Source of the DNA: Nocardioides solisilvae
GTDB lineage: Bacteria; Actinomycetota; Actinomycetes; Propionibacteriales; Nocardioidaceae
Assembly: GCF_003194625.1 (NCBI RefSeq)
Contig: NZ_QHKX01000002.1
Location: forward strand, 682,001-746,000
Reading direction: 5' to 3'
Length of the DNA: 64,000 bases
The notes beneath the pieces were generated by a model, which worked only from the letters and a program-made list of their open reading frames with translations, ran no database searches and was not told the origin of the DNA. The translations under genes were made by a program, and so were the position numbers. Below, in pieces: positions 45,238 through 55,045 of the stretch (its first letter is position 1; each line of letters begins with the position of its first letter).

Positions 45238-45669
45238 GTGAGCCGCTCCTGGGGCACGGAGTCCGAGAGCCACGCCGTGGCCCTCGGGCTGGCCGTCGCG
45301 CTCAGCGTCGTCGCCGTGGACCACCTGCTGGTCGGTGAGCTCAGCCTCTTCTTCGACCTGTGCTTCATCACCCTCTGCCTGGCCCTGGCGGTCCGGGTCC
45401 GCGAGGACGGCTGGTTCGTGATGGGGCTCTACCCGCCCGTGCTGATGCTCGCCGTCTTCGTGCTCCTGGGCCTCGTCGCCCCGCAGGTGGTCGCCGAGCC
45501 CGACGACGGCGTCGTGCAGGCGGTGATCAGCGGCCTCACCCACCACAGCGCCGCGCTGCTCGTGGGCTACGCGCTCTCGCTCGCCGCCTGGTGGCGGCGC
45601 AGCAGCGCCGCCGGTCAGCCCTCGAACCGGGACGGGTCCCCCGACCCGACCCTCAGCACCTCGGGGTAG
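45238..45669 (+). CDS. DUF6542-like small membrane protein
   Basis: 143 aa with four hydrophobic segments and a polar Ser/Pro-rich tail of about 25 residues. Position and topology (rmuC on one side, ispH region on the other) match DUF6542 proteins of actinobacteria. GTG 45238 has TACGTT 7 nt upstream. The last 55 bp overlap the convergent Sua5/YciO gene. Confidence 0.7.
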   Translation: MSRSWGTESESHAVALGLAVALSVVAVDHLLVGELSLFFDLCFITLCLALAVRVREDGWFVMGLYPPVLMLAVFVLLGLVAPQVVAEPDDGVVQAVISGLTHHSAALLVGYALSLAAWWRRSSAAGQPSNRDGSPDPTLSTSG

Positions 45670-46238
45670 CCCTCCGACCAGTCGACGACGGTGGTCGGCT
45701 CGGCGGAGGTCTCGCCCGCCTCGAGCACGAGGTCGACCTGGTGGTCCAGCTCCTCCTTGACGTCCCAGCCCATCGTCCGCGGCTCGGTCTCGCCCGGCAG
45801 GATCAGGGTGCTGGTGAGCATGGGCTCGCCGAGCTCCTCCAGCAGCGTGCACACCACGGGGTGGTCGGTGATCCGCACCCCCACGGTCTTCTTCTTGGGG
45901 TGCATGAGCCGCCGCGGCACCTCGCTGGTGGCCGGCAGGATGAACGTGTAGGGCCCGGGGGTGGCCCCCTTGATCGCCCGGAACGCCGAGTTGTCGAGCT
46001 TGACGAACTGCCCGAGCTGGGCGAAGTCCTTGCACATGAGGGTGAAGTCGTGGCGCTCGTCGAGGTCGCGGATCCGCAGGATCCGGTCCCGGCCGTCGCG
46101 GTTGCCGAGCTGGCAGCCCAGCGCGTAGCCCGAGTCGGTCGGGTAGGCGATCAGCGCGTCGTCGCGCAGCGCCTCCACCACCTGCCGGACGAGGCGGACC
46201 TGCGGGTTCTCGGGGTGGAGGTCGACGTACCGGGCCAT
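45615..46238 (-). CDS. Sua5/YciO/YrdC-family protein
   Basis: 207 aa. The YrdC fold is marked by ALIAYPTDSGYALGCQLGN, the KDFAQLGQFVKLDNSAFR region and PGPYTFILPATSEVPRRLMHPKKKTVGVRI. Sua5/TsaC members make threonylcarbamoyl-AMP for the t6A tRNA modification, but the YciO subgroup, with the PKKKTVGVRI loop, probably has another role; this protein looks YciO-like. Its ATG overlaps the ispH stop (TGATG), so it is coupled to ispH. Confidence 0.85.
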   Translation of the reverse strand: MARYVDLHPENPQVRLVRQVVEALRDDALIAYPTDSGYALGCQLGNRDGRDRILRIRDLDERHDFTLMCKDFAQLGQFVKLDNSAFRAIKGATPGPYTFILPATSEVPRRLMHPKKKTVGVRITDHPVVCTLLEELGEPMLTSTLILPGETEPRTMGWDVKEELDHQVDLVLEAGETSAEPTTVVDWSEGYPEVLRVGSGDPSRFEG

Positions 46239-47245
46239 CAGGACCCCTGCTGCTGGGCCTTGCGCATGTCGCGGCGCAGCTCGGGCGGGAGCGCGAAGAT
46301 GAGCGACTCCTCGGCGGACCGCACCGCCTTCGCGTCGGGGTAGCCGCGCTCGGAGAGGAAGGCGAGCACCCCCTCGACCAGCTCCTCGGGCACCGAGGCG
46401 CCCGACGTGACCGAGACGGTGCGGACGCCGTCGAGCCAGGCCTCGTCGATCTCGGAGGCGTCGTCGACCCGGTAGGAGGACTTGGCGCCCGCCTCCAGGG
46501 CGACCTCGACCAGGCGGACCGAGTTCGACGAGTTGCCGGAGCCGACGACGATGACCAGGTCGGCGTCGACCGCGATCTCCTTGACCGCGAGCTGGCGGTT
46601 CTGGGTGGCGTAGCAGATGTCGTCGGACGGCGGGTCCAGCAGCAGCGGGAACCGCTCGCGGATCGCCGCCACGGTCTCCAGGGTCTCGTCGACCGAGAGC
46701 GTGGTCTGGGAGAGCCAGGCCACCTTGGCCGGGTCGCGCACCACGATGCCCGGGACGTCGGCCGGCGACTGGACGAGCTGGATGTGCTCGGGGGCCTCGC
46801 CCGCCGTGCCCTCCACCTCCTCGTGGCCCTCGTGGCCGATGAGCAGGATGTCGTAGTCGTCGGCGGCGAAGCGCTTGGCCTCGTGGTGCACCTTGGTCAC
46901 CAGCGGGCAGGTCGCGTCGATGGTCTTCAGCTGCCGCTCGGCCGCCTGCTCGTGCACCGCCGGGGAGACCCCGTGGGCGGAGAAGACGACGGTGGCGCCG
47001 GGCGGCACCTCGTCGAGCTCCTCGACGAAGACCGCGCCGCGCGCCTCGAGCGTGGAGACCACGTGCTTGTTGTGGACGATCTGCTTGCGCACGTAGACCG
47101 GGGCGCCGTAGAGGTCCAGCGCCTTCTCGACCGTGATCACGGCCCGGTCGACGCCGGCGCAGTAGCCGCGCGGGGCGGCCAGCAGCACGGCCTTCTCCGC
47201 TTCCTCGGCCGAGAGGACGGTCGGCGTACCCAGGTCGATGCTCAT
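46238..47245 (-). CDS. ispH: 4-hydroxy-3-methylbut-2-enyl diphosphate reductase
   Basis: 335 aa. Last enzyme of the MEP isoprenoid pathway, making IPP and DMAPP with a [4Fe-4S] cluster. The three cluster cysteines are seen in [12 protein letters not shown] (Cys29), [12 protein letters not shown] and [11 protein letters not shown]; the catalytic Glu-His region is [12 protein letters not shown] 47245 has TAGACT 8 nt upstream. Divergent from xseA, 56 bp apart. Confidence 0.96.
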   Translation of the reverse strand: MSIDLGTPTVLSAEEAEKAVLLAAPRGYCAGVDRAVITVEKALDLYGAPVYVRKQIVHNKHVVSTLEARGAVFVEELDEVPPGATVVFSAHGVSPAVHEQAAERQLKTIDATCPLVTKVHHEAKRFAADDYDILLIGHEGHEEVEGTAGEAPEHIQLVQSPADVPGIVVRDPAKVAWLSQTTLSVDETLETVAAIRERFPLLLDPPSDDICYATQNRQLAVKEIAVDADLVIVVGSGNSSNSVRLVEVALEAGAKSSYRVDDASEIDEAWLDGVRTVSVTSGASVPEELVEGVLAFLSERGYPDAKAVRSAEESLIFALPPELRRDMRKAQQQGS

Positions 47246-47301
47246 GGGACCCGAGTCTACGGGGCCCGGGGCTGTCGGCGCCGTCGCCTAGGGTGGCCGC
47301 C

Positions 47302-48591
47302 GTGGCCCTGGAGACCTCCCCCGAGCAGCCGGCACCGGTGCGGCAGATCGCCAACGCGATCTCCGGCTGGATCGACCGGCTCGGCGCCGTGTGGGTCGAG
47401 GGGCAGATCGCGCAGGTCAACCGGCGCCCGGGCGTGCAGACGGTCTTCCTCACGCTGCGCGACTCGGTGGCCGACATCTCGGTGCCGCTGACCTGCGCCC
47501 GCAGCACCTTCGACGGGCTCAACCCGCCGCTCGTGGAGGGCGCGAGCGTCGTCGTCCACGCCAAGCCCAGCTACTACGCCAACCGCGGCACGCTCTCGCT
47601 GGCCGTGCGGTCGATCCGGATGGTCGGGCTGGGCGAGCTGCTCGCGCGGCTCGAGCGTCGCCGCCAGCTGCTGGCCGCCGAGGGCCTCTTCGCCCCCGAG
47701 CTCAAGCGCCGCCTCCCCTTCCTCCCGGGCACGGTCGGGCTCGTCACGGCCCCCGGCTCGGCCGCCGAGCGCGACGTCCTGGACAACGCGCGCCGCCGGT
47801 GGCCGGCCGTCCGTTTCGAGGTGGTCCACGCCGCCATGCAGGGTCCTCGCTGCGCGGGCGAGGTGATGGAGGCCCTCGACCGGCTCGAGCGCCATCCCGA
47901 GGTCGACGTGGTCGTGGTCGCCCGCGGGGGCGGCTCGGTGGAGGATCTGCTGCCCTTCAGCGACGAGGCCGTGGTCCGCGCCGTCCACCGGATGCGCACC
48001 CCCGTGGTCTCGGCGATCGGCCACGAGCCCGACCAGCCGCTGCTCGACCTGGTGGCCGACGTGCGCGCCTCCACGCCCACCGACGCGGCCAAGCTGGTGG
48101 TCCCCGACATGGCCGAGGAGCTGCACGGCGTCCGGTGGGCCCGGCAGCGGGTGCGCCAGCAGCTGCGCGCCATCCTCGACCGCGAGCAGCGCGGCCTCGA
48201 CGACATCCGGTCCCGCCCGGCGCTGGCCGACCCGCGGCACCTCCTCGACGTCAGGTCCGAGGAGGTCGACGCCCTGCGCGACCGGGCCCGGCGCACGCTC
48301 TCCCACCGGCTCGACCGGGCCGCCGACGACGTCGCCCACCACCGCGCCCGCGCCCGCGCGCTCTCGCCGCTGGCGACCCTGCAGCGCGGGTACGCCGTGG
48401 TCCAGGACGCCGACGGTCACGTGCTCACGTCGGTGGCCGCCGTGGGCGAGGGCTCCGCGCTGACCGTGCGCCTCGCCGACGGCCGGGTCCACGCCACCGC
48501 GACGGGCACCGAGCAGACCGACCAGACAGCGCAGGCAGAAGAGACAGCGCAGACCGACCCCCAGCACCCAGGAGCGACGACCGATGGCTGA
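47302..48591 (+). CDS. xseA: Exonuclease VII large subunit
   Basis: 429 aa. N-terminal OB-fold ([25 protein letters not shown]), then the catalytic XseA domain with [18 protein letters not shown] and [19 protein letters not shown], and a long coiled-coil region before [12 protein letters not shown] Thr/Gln/Glu-rich tail of about 25 residues ends the protein. GTG 47302 is chosen because TAGGGT lies 7 nt upstream (47289-47294); GTG 47293 would lie on that hexamer. Overlaps xseB by 8 nt. Confidence 0.95.
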   Translation: MALETSPEQPAPVRQIANAISGWIDRLGAVWVEGQIAQVNRRPGVQTVFLTLRDSVADISVPLTCARSTFDGLNPPLVEGASVVVHAKPSYYANRGTLSLAVRSIRMVGLGELLARLERRRQLLAAEGLFAPELKRRLPFLPGTVGLVTAPGSAAERDVLDNARRRWPAVRFEVVHAAMQGPRCAGEVMEALDRLERHPEVDVVVVARGGGSVEDLLPFSDEAVVRAVHRMRTPVVSAIGHEPDQPLLDLVADVRASTPTDAAKLVVPDMAEELHGVRWARQRVRQQLRAILDREQRGLDDIRSRPALADPRHLLDVRSEEVDALRDRARRTLSHRLDRAADDVAHHRARARALSPLATLQRGYAVVQDADGHVLTSVAAVGEGSALTVRLADGRVHATATGTEQTDQTAQAEETAQTDPQHPGATTDG

Positions 48592-48793
48592 GACCGAGCA
48601 GCTCTCCTACGAGCAGGCCCGCGAGGAGCTGGTGGAGGTGGTGCGCACGCTCGAGCAGGGCGGCACCACGCTGGAGGAGTCGCTCCGGCTGTGGGAGCGG
48701 GGCGAGGCGCTGGCCCAGGCGTGCCAGCAGTGGCTGGACGGCGCCCGTCAGCGCCTGGACGCCGCGATCGAGGCCGACCCCGAGGGCGCGTAG
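48584..48793 (+). CDS. xseB: Exonuclease VII small subunit
   Basis: 69 aa, two helices: [37 protein letters not shown] is the typical XseB sequence. It forms the multi-subunit exonuclease VII with XseA, degrading single-stranded DNA. Starts 8 nt inside the end of xseA. Confidence 0.95.
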   Translation: MAETEQLSYEQAREELVEVVRTLEQGGTTLEESLRLWERGEALAQACQQWLDGARQRLDAAIEADPEGA

Positions 48794-48794
48794 G

Positions 48795-49340
48795 TCACAG
48801 CGGCGCCTCGGTCAGGCGGGAGGCGAGCTCCTCCACGACCTCCCGGGGCGCCGAGCCGTAGACGAGGACGACGTCGCCGTCGCGCTCGCGCACGAGGGCG
48901 GTGTCGCCGCCGGCGTCGGTGAAGACCTGCCACTCGCCCGCCAGCTCACCGCCCACCCGCACCGGCTCCTCCTCGGAGGTGTCCTCGTCGACGAAGACCT
49001 CGAGGAGGTCCTCGACGCGGTCGTCCTCCTGGCGGATCCCGACGTAGCGGTCCTCGTCGGTGAGCATCCCCATCCCCCACACGGGCGGGTCGGTGGGGGT
49101 GAAGGCCAGGCTGGTGACCTTCCAGCCCTCGGGCAGCTCGCCGGGGTGGACCACCGCGTGGCCGGCGCCCTGGGCGGCGACGACCGCCTCCTCCCAGTCG
49201 AGCGGGTCGACGGTGGTCTCGGCGCTCTCCCGGTTGAGGTCGCGCAGCAGCACGAACGCGAGGACGGCGACCACCAGCACGAGCATCGCGCCGACCATGG
49301 CGCCCATCGAGGTCTGGTAGCGGCCCGGCTTCTCACTCAC
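48795..49340 (-). CDS. DUF4245-family membrane-anchored protein
   Basis: 181 aa. One N-terminal membrane segment ([19 protein letters not shown]) and an extracytoplasmic acidic domain with EELPEGW-like and [29 protein letters not shown] sequence matching DUF4245. GTG 49340 has GAGGAT 7 nt upstream; ATG 49349 is three codons longer but lies on that hexamer. The neighbourhood xseAB-DUF4245-glpX is conserved in actinobacteria. Confidence 0.8.
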   Translation of the reverse strand: MSEKPGRYQTSMGAMVGAMLVLVVAVLAFVLLRDLNRESAETTVDPLDWEEAVVAAQGAGHAVVHPGELPEGWKVTSLAFTPTDPPVWGMGMLTDEDRYVGIRQEDDRVEDLLEVFVDEDTSEEEPVRVGGELAGEWQVFTDAGGDTALVRERDGDVVLVYGSAPREVVEELASRLTEAPL

Positions 49341-49432
49341 GCCGGCCATCCTCTCAGCCGGGGCGACGACCGGGTGTCCGGGCCCACCCCGAGGGAGCCG
49401 GGGTCCCGCCGCGCCTCGGTACCATGCGCCCC

Positions 49433-50455
49433 ATGACGCCGAAGGACCTCACGGTCGCCCCCGAGTCCCCCGACCGCAACCTGGCCATGGAGCTGGTCCG
49501 CGTCACCGAGGCGGCTGCGATGGCTGCTGCCCGCTGGGTGGGCCGGGGCGACAAGAACGGCGCCGACGCCCGGGCGGTCAACGCGATGCGCGTGATGATC
49601 TCGACGATCCAGATGAACGGCACGGTCGTCATCGGCGAGGGCGAGAAGGACAACGCCCCGATGCTCTACAACGGCGAGTCCGTCGGCGACGGCACCGGCC
49701 CCGAGTGCGACGTCGCGGTCGACCCGATCGACGGCACGACGCTGACCGCCAAGGGGATGAACAACGCGGTCGCCGTGCTGGCCGTCGCCCCCCGCGGCAC
49801 GATGTACGACCCGTCGGCGGTCTTCTACATGGAGAAGCTCGTCACCGGCCCCGAGGCGGCCGACGTGGTCGACCTGCGCCTGCCCGTGGCGGAGAACATC
49901 CACCTCGTCGCCAAGGCCAAGGGCCGGCGCCCCGAGGACGTCACGGTCGTGCTGCTCGACCGGCCCCGCCACGAGAAGCTCGCCGAGGAGATCCGCGCCG
50001 CCGGGGCCCGGATCAAGTTCATCAGCGACGGCGACGTGGCCGGGGCGATCATGGCGGCCCGGCAGAACACGGGCGTCGACCTCCTCCTCGGGATCGGCGG
50101 GACCCCCGAGGGGATCATCGCCGCCTGCGCCATGAAGGCCATGGGCGGCGTCATCCAGGGCCGCCTGTGGCCCACCGACGACGAGGAGCGGCAGCGCGCC
50201 CTCGACGCCGGGCACGACCTGGACCCCGACCACCTGCTCACCACCGACGAGCTGGTCACCGGCGAGGACTGCTTCTTCGTCGCCACCGGGATCACCGACG
50301 GCGAGCTGATGCAGGGGGTCCGCTACCTGCCCAACGGCGCGGCGACCACCCACTCGCTCGTGATGCGCTCGCGCAGCGGCACGATCCGCAACATCATCTC
50401 CGAGCACCAGCTCGGCAAGCTACGCAATTTCTCCGCGATCGACTTCGACCACTGA
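49433..50455 (+). CDS. glpX: Class II fructose-1,6-bisphosphatase
   Basis: 340 aa. The gluconeogenic phosphatase of actinobacteria. Metal and substrate sites: [35 protein letters not shown] and [23 protein letters not shown] 49433 has TACCAT 7 nt upstream (49420-49425); the ATG at 49424 lies within that hexamer. The last 36 bp overlap a convergent lipase gene. Confidence 0.96.
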   Translation: MTPKDLTVAPESPDRNLAMELVRVTEAAAMAAARWVGRGDKNGADARAVNAMRVMISTIQMNGTVVIGEGEKDNAPMLYNGESVGDGTGPECDVAVDPIDGTTLTAKGMNNAVAVLAVAPRGTMYDPSAVFYMEKLVTGPEAADVVDLRLPVAENIHLVAKAKGRRPEDVTVVLLDRPRHEKLAEEIRAAGARIKFISDGDVAGAIMAARQNTGVDLLLGIGGTPEGIIAACAMKAMGGVIQGRLWPTDDEERQRALDAGHDLDPDHLLTTDELVTGEDCFFVATGITDGELMQGVRYLPNGAATTHSLVMRSRSGTIRNIISEHQLGKLRNFSAIDFDH

Positions 50456-51268
50456 GAGCCGCACCGGCTGGACGAGGGTCCGGCGCACCAGGTCGATGAC
50501 CTCCGGCTCGACGACCATGCCCACGTGGGAGCAGGTCACCTCCACGTGGTGGGCCCGGGGGTCGAGGCAGGCGCGGTGGTCGACCACCCCGTCGCGCCGC
50601 GACCACACGGCGGTGTAGGCCACCGACGGGTCCAGCGGCGCCTGGCACAGGTCGAAGGCCGACCGCGCGCACGCCCCGGCGACGCAGTCCTCGGCCATCA
50701 GGCCGCGCAGCCCGGCGCGGCTGAGCCGGACGAGCACCTCGACGCTGGCGGTGAGGCTGGGGTGGTGGGCGCCCGGGGCCAGCACCGGGCTGCCGAGCGT
50801 GATGATCCCGGAGACCAGGTCGGGACGGCGAGCGGCCACGCTGCGCGCGAGCATCCCGCCGAGGCTGTGCCCGACGACGCGGGCGCGACGGCCCCGGCGC
50901 GCCACCACCGACTCCAGGCGCGCCTCCAGCTGGTCGGCGGCGCTGCGGGTGCAGCCCACGTTGGCGTGGATGTGGGAGCGAAAGGTCTGCATGCCGTCGC
51001 GACGCAGCTCGCGGGCCAGCGGGGCCATCGTCGCGTCACCGGCGAGGAAGCCGGGGACGAGCACGACCGGGTCGTGGTCCCGGCGCGGGGTGGCGCCCGC
51101 GAAACACCTCGGCCCCAGCCCCTGCCGGCCGCGCCTCGCCGCGTAGCGGCCGAGCTCGGCCACGACGCTGGCCTCGCGCAGGACCGCCGCGGGGTGCAGC
51201 GCCTCGAAGCCCTCCGGGCGGAGGAAGGAGGCGAGTGTGTTCGGGCTCACACTGTGCACGGTAGCCAT
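50420..51268 (-). CDS. Esterase/triacylglycerol lipase-like alpha/beta hydrolase
   Basis: 282 aa. [23 protein letters not shown] forms the oxyanion region, [15 protein letters not shown] the nucleophile elbow, and [11 protein letters not shown] and [11 protein letters not shown] the acid and His region. Five cysteines in the C-terminal half (for example [14 protein letters not shown]) could make disulfides, but no signal peptide is evident. ATG 51268 is one of several possible starts. 3' end overlaps glpX. Confidence 0.82.
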   Translation of the reverse strand: MATVHSVSPNTLASFLRPEGFEALHPAAVLREASVVAELGRYAARRGRQGLGPRCFAGATPRRDHDPVVLVPGFLAGDATMAPLARELRRDGMQTFRSHIHANVGCTRSAADQLEARLESVVARRGRRARVVGHSLGGMLARSVAARRPDLVSGIITLGSPVLAPGAHHPSLTASVEVLVRLSRAGLRGLMAEDCVAGACARSAFDLCQAPLDPSVAYTAVWSRRDGVVDHRACLDPRAHHVEVTCSHVGMVVEPEVIDLVRRTLVQPVRLSVVEVDRGEIA

Positions 51269-51340
51269 CAGGAACCCCAGGAGGACGCCATTTGCCCAAC
51301 CTCGTCCGGTTGCGCGGCGGCGTCGTGTTCACTTGCACCC

Positions 51341-52282
51341 ATGCCCCCGCGTACCCCGGAGAGGCCCGCGCCAGTCGCGACCTCCGACGAGCTCCTCGCG
51401 CCGGTGAGTCCCGGCGTGGAGCTGTGCTACCAGACCTTCGGCGACCCGGGCGGCGACCCGCTGCTCCTCGTGATGGGCCTCGGCGGGCCGATGACGTGGT
51501 GGGACACGGCCCTGTGCGAGCAGCTCGCCCGGGCCGGCTTCCACGTCGTCCGCTACGACAACCGGGACACCGGCCGCTCCACCCACCTGGCGGCCCGGGT
51601 CACCCGGGCCATGCTCGTGCGCGCGTTCATGGGGCGGCGGGTGCGGGCGCCGTACTCCCTGGCCGACATGGCCGACGACGCGTTCGGGCTGATGGACCAC
51701 CTCGGGCTGGAGGCCGCACACGTGGCCGGCGTCTCGATGGGCGGCATGATCGCCCAGACGATGGCGGTGGCGCAGCCGCGGCGGGTGCTCTCCCTCACCA
51801 GCATCATGTCGACCACCGGGCGCCGGACCGTCGGCTGGCAGAACCCCAAGCTCCTGCCCGCGCTGGTCGCGCCCCGGCACCCGGGCCGCGAGGCCTACGT
51901 GCAGACCAGCGCGGCGCTGTGGAAGATGATCGGCTCCCCCGACTACCCGGTCGAGCACGAGGTCCTGGCCGAGCGGGCCCGGGTCACCTACGACCGCGGC
52001 TTCGACGCCCGCGGCGTGCTGCGGCACATGCTCGCGGTGCTCACCCAGCCCGACCGGACGCGGCGACTGCGCGGCCTGCGGATCCCCACCAGCGTCGTCC
52101 ACGGCACGGCCGACCGGATGGTGCACGTCTCGGGGGGCCGGGCCACCGCGGCGGCGGTCCCCGGGGCCGAGCTGGTGCTGGTCGACGGGATGGGGCACGA
52201 CATGCCCGAGGCGCTGCACCCGAGCCTCGTCGACGTCATCCGTCGGACCGCCGACCGGGCCGCAGCCGCCGGCTCCCGGTGA
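51341..52282 (+). CDS. Alpha/beta hydrolase
   Basis: 313 aa. GLGGPMTWWD oxyanion loop, RYDNRDTGRSTH, nucleophile Ser in VAGVSMGGMIAQ, Asp in VHGTADRMVHVSGG and His in DGMGHDMPEAL. The subgroup contains RdmC/aclacinomycin methylesterase-like and haloperoxidase-like hydrolases; substrate unknown. ATG 51341 is used; TTCACT 7 nt upstream is a partial -10 match. The 3' end overlaps the convergent acyltransferase gene by 47 bp. Confidence 0.85.
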   Translation: MPPRTPERPAPVATSDELLAPVSPGVELCYQTFGDPGGDPLLLVMGLGGPMTWWDTALCEQLARAGFHVVRYDNRDTGRSTHLAARVTRAMLVRAFMGRRVRAPYSLADMADDAFGLMDHLGLEAAHVAGVSMGGMIAQTMAVAQPRRVLSLTSIMSTTGRRTVGWQNPKLLPALVAPRHPGREAYVQTSAALWKMIGSPDYPVEHEVLAERARVTYDRGFDARGVLRHMLAVLTQPDRTRRLRGLRIPTSVVHGTADRMVHVSGGRATAAAVPGAELVLVDGMGHDMPEALHPSLVDVIRRTADRAAAAGSR

Positions 52283-53630
52283 CGGGCCCGGCGCCGAGCA
52301 GCAGCAGGGCAGCGAGGCCGAACGCCTGCCACTCCCACACGGCACGCCCCTCGGCGTCGACCACGCCGCCGCGGGCCAGGGCGGCCACCACCACGCAGAC
52401 CACCAGCACCTCCAGGAGCGGCGCGACCGCGCCGCGGACCCCGGCGGTTCCAGGGGCGCCGGCGGCCACCCGGGTCCGGACCGGCTCGAACCGCCCCAGC
52501 AGCACCACCAGCAGCGCCGCGGTGAGGGCGAGCAGCAGGAACCAGGCGGGCCGCGACCACCACCACGCGGCGCTGCCGGGCTCGGCCGACATCCCCGCGC
52601 CGTCGAGGCCCAACGAGGCGGCGGCGAGCAGGCCGAACGCTGTGAGGTGCCACAAGTAGACGGTCATCATCCGCGAGCCCACCAGCGCCGTCACCCGCCA
52701 CACCCGCGGTCGCGCGGCCACTCGCGCCAGGCGCGGCTCGAGGAGCAGGACGGCGCCCACCTGGGCCAGACCGACCAGCAGCAGCGTCACCTTCGGCGGG
52801 ATCGAGTTGTCGACGCCGTGGCCAGTCACTCCGACCATCGAGACGCCGTACGGCCCGAGGCGCACCAGCAGCACCGCCGCCAGCAGCGCCCCCGCCACCA
52901 GCAGCGCCGCTCGCCCGCGGTGCCGCTGCCCGCCCACCGCGCCGTCGCGCCACGCGTAGCCCAGCTGGTGCAGGGTGGTCCAGACCACCAGCACGTTGAG
53001 GGTGCCGACCGCGAACCCCGCGGTCCCGCCGACGACGAGGCCGACCAGGTCGACGGCGCCCGCCAGCAGCACCCCGGCCAGCACCGTGCGCAGGCCGGAC
53101 CGCTCCCACCAGGCCAGCGTGAGGGGGGTGAGGGCGACGACGACCAGGTAGACGGCCAGGAACCACGTCGGCACCCACGAGGCCTTGCCCGCCACCCGCA
53201 GCCAGTCCCAGCCCAGCCCGAGGTGCCCGGCCCCCGGGGCCGCGACCACCCAGAACGCCAGCAGCGGGAGCAGCGGTCGCACCAGCCGCGCGGTCCGCGC
53301 GGCCAGCCACTCGCCGTACGGCAGCCCCCGCTCGCGGCCGCGACGCCAGGAGAGCGCGTTGACGTAGCCCCCGACCAGGAAGAAGAGCGGCACCACCTGG
53401 AGCAGCCAGGTGAACGGGTGCGCCCACACCTCGGTGCTGAGCATCCCGGTACGCCGCAGCACGCCCGCGTCGGTCACCCACAGCCCCTGCATCACCCAGT
53501 GCCCGAGGACCACCACCAGGAGCGCGCCGACCCGCACCAGGTCCACGACGCGGTTGCGGTCCGCGGGGGTCAGGGCCTCGAGGTCCGCCGCCCGCGGTCG
53601 CGCGGGGACCCCCCTCGCCGTCGGGTTCAC
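52236..53630 (-). CDS. Acyltransferase-3-like multi-span membrane protein
   Basis: 464 aa with ten or more membrane segments. NRVVDLVRVGALLVVVLGHWVMQGL with the family His, VPLFFLVGGYVNALSWRRGRERG, and MMTVYLWHLTAFGLL are typical of acyltransferase-3 family proteins that acylate surface carbohydrates or other molecules. No SGNH domain follows, unlike the 705-aa protein at 13.5-15.6 kb. GTG 53630 has AAGACT 6 nt upstream as a weak leaderless-type -10. Confidence 0.82.
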   Translation of the reverse strand: MNPTARGVPARPRAADLEALTPADRNRVVDLVRVGALLVVVLGHWVMQGLWVTDAGVLRRTGMLSTEVWAHPFTWLLQVVPLFFLVGGYVNALSWRRGRERGLPYGEWLAARTARLVRPLLPLLAFWVVAAPGAGHLGLGWDWLRVAGKASWVPTWFLAVYLVVVALTPLTLAWWERSGLRTVLAGVLLAGAVDLVGLVVGGTAGFAVGTLNVLVVWTTLHQLGYAWRDGAVGGQRHRGRAALLVAGALLAAVLLVRLGPYGVSMVGVTGHGVDNSIPPKVTLLLVGLAQVGAVLLLEPRLARVAARPRVWRVTALVGSRMMTVYLWHLTAFGLLAAASLGLDGAGMSAEPGSAAWWWSRPAWFLLLALTAALLVVLLGRFEPVRTRVAAGAPGTAGVRGAVAPLLEVLVVCVVVAALARGGVVDAEGRAVWEWQAFGLAALLLLGAGPVTGSRRLRPGRRSDG

Positions 53631-53676
53631 GGGACGAGTCTTGCATCACATCCGGGCCCCACGGGTACACCCGCGT

Positions 53677-53719
53677 CACACGTGTGGGGGTTGCCAATGA
53701 TTCACCGGTGCACTACATG
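53677..53719 (+). promoter_or_regulatory. Probable promoter and palindrome of the sugar ABC operon
   Basis: TTGCCA (53691-53696), 17 bp, TACATG (53714-53719) is a plausible promoter. CACACGTGTG (53677-53686), a perfect 10 bp palindrome, lies just upstream. A regulator is expected for a sugar importer but none is encoded next to it. Confidence 0.4.
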
Positions 53720-53746
53720 TGATCTAGACCACAGAGGGAGGGAGCC

Positions 53747-55045
53747 ATGGGATCGCCCATGAGGAGCGGCTCGAGGCGTCGACGGACGGGAGTCGCAGTG
53801 GCGGCCCTGGCGCTGTGCTCGAGCATGCTCGCGGCGTGCTCCGGAGACGACTCCGGCAAGGCGACGCTCAACTGGTACATCAACCCCGACGGCCAGGAGA
53901 CGCTCAACAAGCTGGCCGACGACTGCAGCACCGACGACTACGACATCGAGATCCAGCTGCTCCCGGCCAGCGCGACCGACCAGCGCACCCAGCTGGCTCG
54001 GCGGCTCGCCGCGGAGGACTCCTCGACCGACCTGATGAGCCTCGACCCGGTCTTCGTCCCGGAGTTCGCCAACGCCGGGTGGCTCGCCCCCTTCGAGGGC
54101 GACCTCGCCGACGAGGTGGTCGACGACGACGTGCTCGAGGGCGCGGCCGACACGGTGATGTGGGAGGACGAGGTGGTCGCGGCCCCGCAGTGGGCCAACA
54201 CCCAGGTGCTCTGGTACCGCAAGTCGCTCGCCGAGGCCGCCGGCCTCGACCCCGAGCAGCCGTGGACGTGGGACCAGGTGATCGAGGCGGCCGCCGAGAA
54301 CGGCGGCACTGTCGGCGTGCAGGCCAACCGCTACGAGGCGTACGTCGTGTGGATCAACGCGATGATCATGGGCGCGGGCGGCCAGATGCTCGAGGACACG
54401 GAGGCCGGCCGCGACGCGAAGGTCACCATCGACACCGAGGCCGGTGCCGAGGCGGCGCGCATCATCGCCAAGCTCGCCGACTCCCCCGCGGCCCAGGCCG
54501 ACCTGACCGTCTCCAACGAGGGCACCAGCCTCGGCCAGATGTTCCCCGAGGAGGGCCCCGGCGAGTTCATGGTCAACTGGACCTTCGTCTACAAGAACTA
54601 CGAGGGCCAGGTCGACCAGTTCGACGACCTCGGCTGGGCGCGCTACCCGGCGACGGTGGAGGGCGAGGAGTCCCGGCCCCCGATCGGCGGCATCGACATC
54701 GGGGTCGGCGCCTACTCCGAGAACCTCGAGTGGGCCCAGCAGGCCGCGGTCTGCGTGACCAGCCCCGAGGCCCAGAGCCAGCTGGCCGTCAACGAGGGCC
54801 TGATGCCCTCGCGCGGCTCGGTCTACGACTCGGACGAGCTGAAGGAGGCCTACCCGGCCGACCTGCTCGAGCTCTTCCGGAACAGCATCGACGGAGGCGG
54901 GCCCCGGCCCAAGAGCGCCTTCTACAGCCAGATCTCCAGCGCGGTGCAGTCGGTCTGGCACTCCCCCGACAGCGTCTCGGAGGACACGCCCGGCAGGTCC
55001 GAGTCGTTCCTCAACGACGTCCTCGATGGAAAGAGGCTCCTGTGA
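53747..55045 (+). CDS. Sugar ABC transporter solute-binding lipoprotein
   Basis: 432 aa. Basic N-terminus, hydrophobic core and lipobox LAAC (Cys31) show a lipoprotein anchored outside the membrane. The mature part is a family 1 solute-binding protein (LMSLDPVFVPEFANAGWLAPFEG, APQWANTQVLWYRKSLAEAAGL, WTWDQVIEAA). The gene order binding protein-permease-permease-ATPase and sequence style resemble trehalose LpqY-SugABC of mycobacteria, but the ligand is not proven. ATG 53747 follows AGGGAGGGAG. Overlaps the first permease gene (GTGA). Confidence 0.9.
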   Translation: MGSPMRSGSRRRRTGVAVAALALCSSMLAACSGDDSGKATLNWYINPDGQETLNKLADDCSTDDYDIEIQLLPASATDQRTQLARRLAAEDSSTDLMSLDPVFVPEFANAGWLAPFEGDLADEVVDDDVLEGAADTVMWEDEVVAAPQWANTQVLWYRKSLAEAAGLDPEQPWTWDQVIEAAAENGGTVGVQANRYEAYVVWINAMIMGAGGQMLEDTEAGRDAKVTIDTEAGAEAARIIAKLADSPAAQADLTVSNEGTSLGQMFPEEGPGEFMVNWTFVYKNYEGQVDQFDDLGWARYPATVEGEESRPPIGGIDIGVGAYSENLEWAQQAAVCVTSPEAQSQLAVNEGLMPSRGSVYDSDELKEAYPADLLELFRNSIDGGGPRPKSAFYSQISSAVQSVWHSPDSVSEDTPGRSESFLNDVLDGKRLL

